Source: Philodulcilactobacillus myokonensis (GTDB taxonomy: Bacteria; Bacillota; Bacilli; Lactobacillales; Lactobacillaceae). From it: DNA of 64,000 nucleotides. Shown one piece after another: positions 58,129-64,000 of the stretch; position 1 is the stretch's first letter; each line of letters opens with the position of its first letter. The notes below the pieces were generated by a model. That model ran no database searches and was not told the origin of the DNA. It worked only from the letters and a program-made list of their open reading frames with translations. Both the position numbers and the translations under genes were made by a program. The DNA lies in the NCBI RefSeq assembly GCF_027923585.1, contig NZ_BRPL01000002.1, positions 310,001-374,000 of the forward strand, written 5' to 3'.

Positions 58129-58917
58129 ATGAAATCTAAGTTATTATTGGCAGCTGCTGTTTCATTCTTGGGGCTTTCAACCATTGGTGGAACTGCAAGC
58201 GCTAAGCAAAAGTTATTAAGAATCCCTAACCAGTATCAAAAAACTTGGCAAATGAGTGGTAATCATGATAAGACACTACAAGTTTATCGTTACACTGCTT
58301 TTTACAATAGTAAAAGTAAATCTGATCGTTACCGCATGCGGCTTCATTTTAAGAAAATGGGGTATGGTAAATATGGCGTTGTTACTAATTCTAACTACAT
58401 GCCATTTAATTTTAAAATGAGGAAGCACCATTTAGATGTTTACTACCAAAACCGAATGATCCGTTTCTACGTTCAGGACCATGCGCAAAGTAATGACCAA
58501 AATTTAAGCCGTAGTCAACATTTGAAATTAGACGTCAGTGCTTATAATGAATTATTGCAAAATAATTCTGACGTTCCATTTGGCACGTCATTTAACTACG
58601 TCAACGAAAATGGAAACCGTAGAGATGTTGCTAATAGCTTGAATTATTTTGTATACGCTGATGGTGATTTCCAAAGTAATCAACCAAGTGATTATCAAAA
58701 TAGTTACGGCTATTATAGTGTTGCTTATGTTAAGAGGATGCGGAAAAATATGCTGGCTTTAAACAATATTTTTCAGGATCAGCTAACTAAGTACCAAAAG
58801 AAACAAATGAATAAAATTGCTAAACAACTTTCTGGTAAGATTACGTCTAAAAACGTTGCTGATTACGCTGCGAATATTAATAATTTACCAAAACGATTAG
58901 CTCAATATATTAAGTAA
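58129..58917 (+). CDS. Secreted protein of unknown function
   Basis: A 262-aa protein with a signal peptide (residues 1-25, TASA). The mature part is rich in tyrosine, arginine, lysine and asparagine (KMGYGKYGVVTNSNYMPFNF; RFYVQDHAQSNDQNLSRSQHLKLD), ending in a helical region. No known domain or anchor. GAGGGGC precedes ATG 58129. A terminator follows. Confidence 0.68.
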   Translation: MKSKLLLAAAVSFLGLSTIGGTASAKQKLLRIPNQYQKTWQMSGNHDKTLQVYRYTAFYNSKSKSDRYRMRLHFKKMGYGKYGVVTNSNYMPFNFKMRKHHLDVYYQNRMIRFYVQDHAQSNDQNLSRSQHLKLDVSAYNELLQNNSDVPFGTSFNYVNENGNRRDVANSLNYFVYADGDFQSNQPSDYQNSYGYYSVAYVKRMRKNMLALNNIFQDQLTKYQKKQMNKIAKQLSGKITSKNVADYAANINNLPKRLAQYIK

Positions 58918-58920
58918 ATC

Positions 58921-58965
58921 AAAAAATCCCAGTCAATTTGAAATTGATTGGTATTTTTATTTACA
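58921..58965. terminator. Terminator between convergent genes
   Basis: CCCAGTCAATT and AATTGATTGG form a stem, with ATTTTT on the right and A-rich sequence on the left. Confidence 0.7.
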
Positions 58966-58973
58966 TGCATTTT

Positions 58974-59705
58974 TTAATTTTGGGCAGCGCGTTTAAAGAA
59001 ATCAGCAAATAGCTGATCCTGTTCAGAATAATGTTCAAACATATTTTCTGGATGCCACTGGACTCCCTGAATGCTAGCGTCTGAATTTTCGATTGCTTCA
59101 ATAATGTGATCGTCTGCTCTGCCAACCACTTTTAATGATTGGCCAACTTTTCTAACTGCTTGGTGGTGCCTAGAATTAACGAACGGGTGAACGCCACAAC
59201 TTTTAGCAACCTGGCTATTTGGGTCTAATGTGATGTGTTGGGTTGGAATGGAACCGTCTTCTTTTTGTTTGTGTTCTAAGATGGGATGGGCATTTTGCTT
59301 TTTAAAAGCAACGTCTAAGTCCTGGTAGAGATTGCCACCTAAACCAATGTTAATGGTTTGCATGCCACGGCAGACGCCTAAAACGGGTTTATTTTGCTTT
59401 ACAGCCGCTTTAAAAAGTGCTAATTCCGATGCATCACGGGCAGGGTAAGTTCTTCTTACTTCTGGAATCCTCTTTTGGTGGTAGAATTTTGGATCGATAT
59501 CAACGCCGCCAGTTAAAATTAACCCGTCAACCATTTGAATGGCGTCATCCGCCATCCTAGGTGGTAGGATTGGAAAACTGATTGGTAAGGCGTTGTGTTT
59601 AACTGCCACGCGAACAAAACCGTTCGGGACAAAATTAGCTTTTTTATCGTTAATGAAGCGCGCTTTTCTTAGAAAAATGTCATCTGTAATGCCAATTTTT
59701 ACGAT
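58974..59705 (-). CDS. Class I glutamine amidotransferase (gamma-glutamyl hydrolase, PuuD-like), ATC start
   Basis: A 243-aa peptidase C26-type protein. DGLILTGGVDIDPKFY is the family's glycine-rich loop, the nucleophile is in PVLGVCRGMQTIN, and the histidine/glutamate pair is in GVQWHPE. The enzyme hydrolyses gamma-glutamyl amides in the cytosol. The frame continues upstream of the GTG at 59609 to KIGITDDIFLRKARFI, the expected N-terminal strand. GGAGG lies 7 bases before ATC 59705-59703, and no ATG, GTG or TTG fits there, so an ATC start is proposed. Confidence 0.82.
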   Translation of the reverse strand: MVKIGITDDIFLRKARFINDKKANFVPNGFVRVAVKHNALPISFPILPPRMADDAIQMVDGLILTGGVDIDPKFYHQKRIPEVRRTYPARDASELALFKAAVKQNKPVLGVCRGMQTINIGLGGNLYQDLDVAFKKQNAHPILEHKQKEDGSIPTQHITLDPNSQVAKSCGVHPFVNSRHHQAVRKVGQSLKVVGRADDHIIEAIENSDASIQGVQWHPENMFEHYSEQDQLFADFFKRAAQN

Positions 59706-59903
59706 ATTATAACCTCCATTGAAAAAATAATCATAACCATAATTATGGAACTAATTTATGGATTGTCAACCATGTATATGAGTGTACTTTAACCTAAAAA
59801 ACATATAAAATTAATGTAAGGAAACAAAATCATTTCTCTTTATAAGACCTTTTAAAATCAAAATTAACCTTGATAAAAATATATTGATAGGAGTCAAATC
59901 TGT

Positions 59904-62021
59904 ATGGATAATTTTAATAATCCAAAATATTTTAATAATCGAGACCTTAGCTGGATCGATTTTGACGATCGAGTCTTACGGCAAGCTAAGGTGAAACAAA
60001 ATCCGTTATTGGAACGGTTGCGCTTTTTAGGGATTACCCAGAGTAACATTGATGAATTCTTCAATGTACGGGTTGCTAAAATTTTGAATGCCATTAAAGC
60101 TGGTGATGGTCCTGACGATTCGGGGCAGACACCAACGCAAGTTTTATCGAAAGTCATCAAAAAAGCCCACTGGTTCGTTAGAAGGCAGTATCATACATTA
60201 CATGATGATTTAATGCCAGCTTTGGATCAACATAATATTCACTTAATTAATTATGAAGATCTAACTAAACACCAGCGCGAATTCATTGATCGCTATTTTG
60301 AGCAAAATTTATACCCGACCATCACACCAATGACGGTTAATTTTTCACGTCCATTCCCGTTTGTCCGCGATAAACAACTAAACGTTGTTGCTGATATTGA
60401 AGATAAAGAGGGACGTCAATTCTACGCGATTGTTCCAATTTCGAATGCATTTTCCCGGGTCGTTAAATTACCGGATGCCGAAAATGATTTTATTTTACAA
60501 GAGGAAATCATTAAACATCACATCCATGATTTGTTCCGTGGGGTTAAGATCAGCAAGACTTCGAGCTTTAGAATTTGCCGTGCCATGGATCTAGAGGTGA
60601 ATGACCTCCACACGACTGATTTTAGAAGCGAAGTACAGCGTGACTTGCAGCAATTACAGTATGGTAAACCAGTTCGCTTGGAAGTTGAAGCATCCATGAG
60701 TGACCGTTTAAAAAAATGGTTAACACCACACGTTAAACTAGACTTACATGATATCTATGAATTGGATGGCCCGGTTGATTTAAATTTTGTGAATGGCATT
60801 ATTAAACAGGTTAAAGGCCACCATGATTTATTGTACAAACCCTTTACTCCATATTATCCTAAGATAATCAAAAATCATAACTTATTTAAGGTGATTTCAA
60901 ATCACGATATCTTTTTGCATCACCCTTATGATTCCTTCACGCCCGTCATTGATTTAATTAGGCAGGCATCAAGTGATCGAAAAGTAATTGCGATTAAGAT
61001 GTCACTTTACCGGGTTTCGTCACATTCACCCATTATTACAGCATTAGAAAAAGCCGCATCGAATGGTAAACAGGTTACGGTTTTGATTGAATTAAAGGCT
61101 CGTGGTGATGAACAACACAATATTCATTGGTCACGTGAACTTGAAAAAGCGGGATGCAATGTTATTTATACTTTGGCTGGTTTAAAGACCCATTGCAAGT
61201 TAACTTTGGTCGTCAGAAAAGAGAAAAACGGGATTAAGCGTTATATGCACATGGCAACCGGTAATTATAATGATAAGACGGCTAGATTGTACACAGACAT
61301 GGGCATTTTTACGGCAAATGAAGAAATGGGTAATGATGCTACCAAAATCTTTAATATGATTTCAGGCTTGTCAACATCATCATCTCTGCACTTGAAAAAA
61401 TTAGTGATTTCACCCGATGGCATCAGAAATTATTTGATGAAGATGATCGATAATGAAATTAACAATGCTAAAAAGGGTAAGAAAGCGTTAATCCAAATGA
61501 AAATGAATTCATTATCAGATGGTCCCATGATTAAAAAATTATATGAAGCTAGTTCAAAGGGTGTTAAAATTAATTTAATCGTAAGGGGACTCTGTAACTT
61601 AAGAGTCGGCATTCCCAAAGTAAGTGATAACATCGTTGTTCATTCAATTGTGGGTCGGTTGCTTGAACATAGTCGAATTTATTGTTTTCATAATGGGGGT
61701 CATCCGAGGGTCTTCATATCCAGTGCTGATTTAATGAAACGTAATTTAAGCCGCCGGGTTGAATTATTGATTCCAATTGAACAACATAATATTAAGAAAC
61801 GGATTCTTCATATTTATGATCTATTTTGGCATGATAATGTTAAAACCAGTGTTTTACAGCCGGATGATCATTGGAAACTATTAAAACCAGGGGATGAAAA
61901 ACCACTTGATGTTCAACAGTATTTGATTGACCACCGGGTTTCGATTTCCGATTCATTGTTTAAGCCAACGCCGCACTTCAGTTTTAAAAAGCAATTAAAA
62001 AAGCTATTAAAACGTGGATAA
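59904..62021 (+). CDS. ppk: Polyphosphate kinase
   Basis: A 705-aa protein with the four PPK1 regions. The N-terminal domain reads YFNNRDLSWIDFDDRVLRQA; the catalytic histidine is in RYMHMATGNYNDKTARLYTD; the second conserved histidine is in LLEHSRIYCFHNGG. It polymerises ATP gamma-phosphate into polyphosphate, usually as a membrane-associated tetramer. AGGAG precedes ATG 59904. It is the first gene of an operon with ppx and a TIM-like gene. Confidence 0.96.
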   Translation: MDNFNNPKYFNNRDLSWIDFDDRVLRQAKVKQNPLLERLRFLGITQSNIDEFFNVRVAKILNAIKAGDGPDDSGQTPTQVLSKVIKKAHWFVRRQYHTLHDDLMPALDQHNIHLINYEDLTKHQREFIDRYFEQNLYPTITPMTVNFSRPFPFVRDKQLNVVADIEDKEGRQFYAIVPISNAFSRVVKLPDAENDFILQEEIIKHHIHDLFRGVKISKTSSFRICRAMDLEVNDLHTTDFRSEVQRDLQQLQYGKPVRLEVEASMSDRLKKWLTPHVKLDLHDIYELDGPVDLNFVNGIIKQVKGHHDLLYKPFTPYYPKIIKNHNLFKVISNHDIFLHHPYDSFTPVIDLIRQASSDRKVIAIKMSLYRVSSHSPIITALEKAASNGKQVTVLIELKARGDEQHNIHWSRELEKAGCNVIYTLAGLKTHCKLTLVVRKEKNGIKRYMHMATGNYNDKTARLYTDMGIFTANEEMGNDATKIFNMISGLSTSSSLHLKKLVISPDGIRNYLMKMIDNEINNAKKGKKALIQMKMNSLSDGPMIKKLYEASSKGVKINLIVRGLCNLRVGIPKVSDNIVVHSIVGRLLEHSRIYCFHNGGHPRVFISSADLMKRNLSRRVELLIPIEQHNIKKRILHIYDLFWHDNVKTSVLQPDDHWKLLKPGDEKPLDVQQYLIDHRVSISDSLFKPTPHFSFKKQLKKLLKRG

Positions 62022-62044
62022 TTTGAAAGGATTTGTGAAATTAA

Positions 62045-62989
62045 ATGGAAAATTATTGTGTAATTGATTTAGGCTCCAATACAGTTAAATTGACCGTTAC
62101 CCAAATTGATGATCAAGGTCGAACCAAAAATATTATTAGTGATAAGAGAACGGTTCGTTTGTCGGAAGACATGGGACCTGAAATGGTCTTAAAAAAACCA
62201 GCGATTGACCGAACCATCAAAGCCCTTAGTGATTTTCATAAGGAATTCGCTAATTTACCTAATTTAACGGTAAGGGCAGTTGCCACCGCCGCAACCAGAA
62301 TGGCTAAGAATAAGCAGGATTTTATAAAAGCTGCGGAAGAAAAAGCCAAGATCAAAGTTGACGTCATTACTGGGAACCATGAAGCATACTATGACTACTT
62401 AAGTGTTGTGAATTCACTTCCGGTTGTTAACTGTGTCATCATGGATAGTGGTGGTGCCAGTACTGAAATTATTTTAGTCCAGGATAAGCACATTTCTAGG
62501 TTAACCAGTATCCCACTGGGTGCAGTTACATTGACTGAGAAATACTTGCATACCGATAAAGTATCTGCTAGTGACATGTTCAACATTTTTTCTAACATGG
62601 AAAACCTATATAACAACATGTGGTGGCTTCATCAGGGTCAAAATTTACCGGTAGTTGCCCTTGGTGGATCAAACAGGACCCTTGCTAAAATTCAAATTAG
62701 GGCTGATAATGCCAAAAAATATTTAGATGTTCATGGCTTTAGAATGTCTAATTACACTGCTAATCATATCTTTGATCAAATCATTTCCTCTAATTTAGAA
62801 CAAAGGAAACAAATCCCCGGTTTATCTAAGGATCGCGCTGATATTATTGTCGGTGGGTTAACCCCCGTTATTTCACTCCTTAGACATCTTGATTCGGACC
62901 GGCTGATTTTCTCAAATAATGGTTTGCGAGATGGAATTTTACGTGAACATTTAAATTATTTAAGAAGTAATGGTGATATTGGTAAATAA
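62045..62989 (+). CDS. ppx: Exopolyphosphatase, Ppx/GppA family
   Basis: A 314-aa protein. YCVIDLGSNTVKLTV is the ASKHA phosphate-1 motif; AVATAATRMAKN, VIMDSGGASTEI (phosphate-2) and ALGGSNRTLAK (adenosine motif) follow. It shortens polyphosphate chains or hydrolyses pppGpp. It lacks the C-terminal HD-like domain of long Ppx proteins, as usual in lactobacilli. It starts 23 bases after ppk. Confidence 0.9.
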   Translation: MENYCVIDLGSNTVKLTVTQIDDQGRTKNIISDKRTVRLSEDMGPEMVLKKPAIDRTIKALSDFHKEFANLPNLTVRAVATAATRMAKNKQDFIKAAEEKAKIKVDVITGNHEAYYDYLSVVNSLPVVNCVIMDSGGASTEIILVQDKHISRLTSIPLGAVTLTEKYLHTDKVSASDMFNIFSNMENLYNNMWWLHQGQNLPVVALGGSNRTLAKIQIRADNAKKYLDVHGFRMSNYTANHIFDQIISSNLEQRKQIPGLSKDRADIIVGGLTPVISLLRHLDSDRLIFSNNGLRDGILREHLNYLRSNGDIGK

Positions 62990-63016
62990 ATTATTAATTA
63001 GATAGGGATGATTGAA

Positions 63017-63700
63017 ATGTTATGTGTAATGAATTTTAAAACTAAGATGCCGATCAAATCACAATTAAAAATGATGAAGGAAATTGAACAAAATCAGTTT
63101 CAACCGCGATTGTTGGTTGCACCTTCGATTTTAGAACCGAATCATTATTCTAACTTTGAAATCGTGAGTCAAGATTTGACGACCAAGGCTAGAACGGTCG
63201 GGGAAATTCCTGACAATGCATTAAAGTATTATGGTATTAAATATGCTTTTATTGGTCATATTGAACGTCGGACAATGCTAAAAGAAGATTATGATGTAAT
63301 TAATAATAAGTTGCAAAATGCCATTCGAAATGGAATTACACCCATCATTACCGTTGGATTAAGCGGTGATCAACCATCTAAAATTATTAATGAATTTAAT
63401 CAAATCGTCCAAAAGGTTGATTTAAATCACCATAAGATTATTGTTGCCTGGGAATCCATGGCGTCTGATAAAGCTGGCAAGCAGATGTATACTAATCCAG
63501 AGGCTAAGAATATCTTTAGCACCATTAGAAAACGTTTAGATCAATATAATGGCATTCAGTATCAACTATTGTTGGGCGGCCATGTTGAAGCCGATGAAGC
63601 TAAATTGTCTAAAGAAATTGGAATTGATGGCGTTTTAATTGGTGATCGTTTTAGAACCTTTGCTAGTTTGAAACCAATTTTAGATGGCCTATCTGATTAA
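63017..63700 (+). CDS. Triosephosphate isomerase-like protein in a polyphosphate operon
   Basis: A 227-aa barrel protein. The start LCVMNFKTKM holds the N-x-K pair of TpiA (GNWKMN), KYAFIGHIERRTML holds the catalytic histidine (IGHSERR) and IIVAWESMAS the catalytic glutamate (AYEP). LLLGGHVEADEAK aligns with the phosphate-binding YGGSV. The loop-6 sequence WAIGTG is replaced by SMASDKAG, so the substrate or efficiency may differ from glycolytic TIM. AGGGATG lies before ATG 63017. Confidence 0.82.
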   Translation: MLCVMNFKTKMPIKSQLKMMKEIEQNQFQPRLLVAPSILEPNHYSNFEIVSQDLTTKARTVGEIPDNALKYYGIKYAFIGHIERRTMLKEDYDVINNKLQNAIRNGITPIITVGLSGDQPSKIINEFNQIVQKVDLNHHKIIVAWESMASDKAGKQMYTNPEAKNIFSTIRKRLDQYNGIQYQLLLGGHVEADEAKLSKEIGIDGVLIGDRFRTFASLKPILDGLSD

Positions 63701-63713
63701 GTAAATAGTTCTA

Positions 63714-63750
63714 AATAATCATCCTTTAATGAGGGTGATTATTTTTATTG
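63714..63750 (+). terminator. Terminator of the ppk operon
   Basis: AATAATCATCC and the GGGTGATTATT arm pair around TTTAATGA, followed by TTTATTG. Confidence 0.75.
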
Positions 63751-63757
63751 TTTTATT

Positions 63758-63771
63758 TGAAAACGCTTTCA
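63758..63771. promoter_or_regulatory. CcpA cre site overlapping the gntP promoter
   Basis: TGAAAACGCTTTCA fits the WTGNAANCGNWNNCW cre consensus and is a perfect palindrome. It lies just upstream of and overlapping the -35 region for the TATAAT box at 63790-63795, so CcpA would repress this gene when preferred sugars are present. Confidence 0.85.
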
Positions 63772-63827
63772 CATAATTTGAAATCATGCTATAATTGATT
63801 TAAATTAAAAGGAAAGCAGGCGCAAAC

Positions 63828-64000
63828 ATGCCGTTTATAGTTTTAGCCCTCGGAATTCTATTCCTACTAGTTTTAATCATTAAGTATAAATTAAATACCT
63901 TTGTCGCTTTAATTGTGACTTCAATTTTAGTTGCATTAGGTCTAGGAATGAATCCTGCCCAGATTGCAGTTTCAATTAAAAACGGGATCGGCAGTTCAAT
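63828..64000 (+). CDS. Gluconate:H+ symporter (GntP family), N-terminal part
   Basis: The gene runs off the right edge; 57 codons are visible. The product starts MPFIVLALGILFLLVLII and continues KYKLNTFVALIVTSILVALGLGM, the GntP signature with a hydrophobic first helix and N-T-F-x-A-L. AAAGGAAAG precedes the ATG and a cre site covers its promoter, agreeing with a role in gluconate or similar sugar-acid uptake. Confidence 0.8.
   Translation, partial: MPFIVLALGILFLLVLIIKYKLNTFVALIVTSILVALGLGMNPAQIAVSIKNGIGSS

Noticed and set aside
1..64000. CRISPR array
   Set aside because: No regularly spaced direct repeats with unique spacers were seen; the only perfect tandem repeat is the 34-bp pair at 9458.

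Overview
The window is low-GC Firmicute chromosome and reads as a member of the Lactobacillaceae, most likely one of the small-genome, obligately heterofermentative, insect- or flower-associated genera (Apilactobacillus, Fructilactobacillus or Nicoliella type). The reasons are the AT-rich sequence, strong AAGGAGG-type ribosome binding sites, a water-forming NADH oxidase, PepQ, a CopY/CopB copper operon, an LPxTG protein beside sortase A, an FMN-riboswitch-controlled RibU, a polyphosphate operon and a CcpA cre site. No similarity search was run, so the genus is an inference.

Layout. 1-5.0 kb: end of a short-chain dehydrogenase, a TauE-type exporter, NADH oxidase and a three-gene ABC exporter. 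5.0-7.8 kb: an accessory patch with a small anchored protein, a structured small RNA and a uracil-DNA-glycosylase-like gene between inverted repeats, then a YdcF-type protein. 7.8-13.7 kb: ABC-F ATPase, an NfeD-like/SPFH pair, a basic secreted protein, CorA and an LCP enzyme. 13.9-24.9 kb is the main accessory island. It holds gene wrecks (a truncated basic protein, a frameshifted membrane protein, a VanZ fragment and a broken UDG-like paralogue), an IcaA/IcaD-like synthase operon, an unrecognised 405-aa protein with a membrane partner, a plasmid-type repA with a complete antisense-RNA/attenuator region, an overlapping DUF2335 gene pair and a second copy of the small RNA. 24.9-40.9 kb is mostly housekeeping and cell envelope: DacA, LPxTG protein and sortase, PepQ, LiaF-like, MgtC, macrodomain, OYE, PfpI, amidohydrolase, secreted tyrosine phosphatase, a frameshifted acetolactate decarboxylase and a C39-like protein. 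41.0-46.6 kb holds three tRNA-Asn genes, copper and zinc-type metal systems, and two tiny membrane proteins behind duplicated leaders. 46.6-64.0 kb holds hypotheticals, an XRE regulator, a 6S-like RNA candidate, secreted proteins, paired methyltransferases, RibU, an amino-acid permease, Gpx, a glutamine amidotransferase, ppk-ppx-TIM-like, and the start of a GntP permease.

Two observations stand out. First, several genes with textbook Shine-Dalgarno sequences have no ATG, GTG or TTG at the right place; an in-frame ATT (or once ATC) sits exactly there (9621, 18744, 19628, 20958, 59705). Standard gene callers would shorten or miss these genes. Second, a roughly 131-nt RNA with its own promoter, a 5' hairpin showing compensatory changes and a 3' terminator occurs twice, at 5692-5823 (minus) and 24682-24812 (plus), each in accessory DNA. 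Neither can be matched to a known family from sequence alone.

The best candidates for something undescribed are this RNA family, the 405-aa protein plus membrane protein locus (19.6-21.6 kb), and the palindrome-controlled double-leader operon of mini membrane proteins (45.9-46.55 kb).
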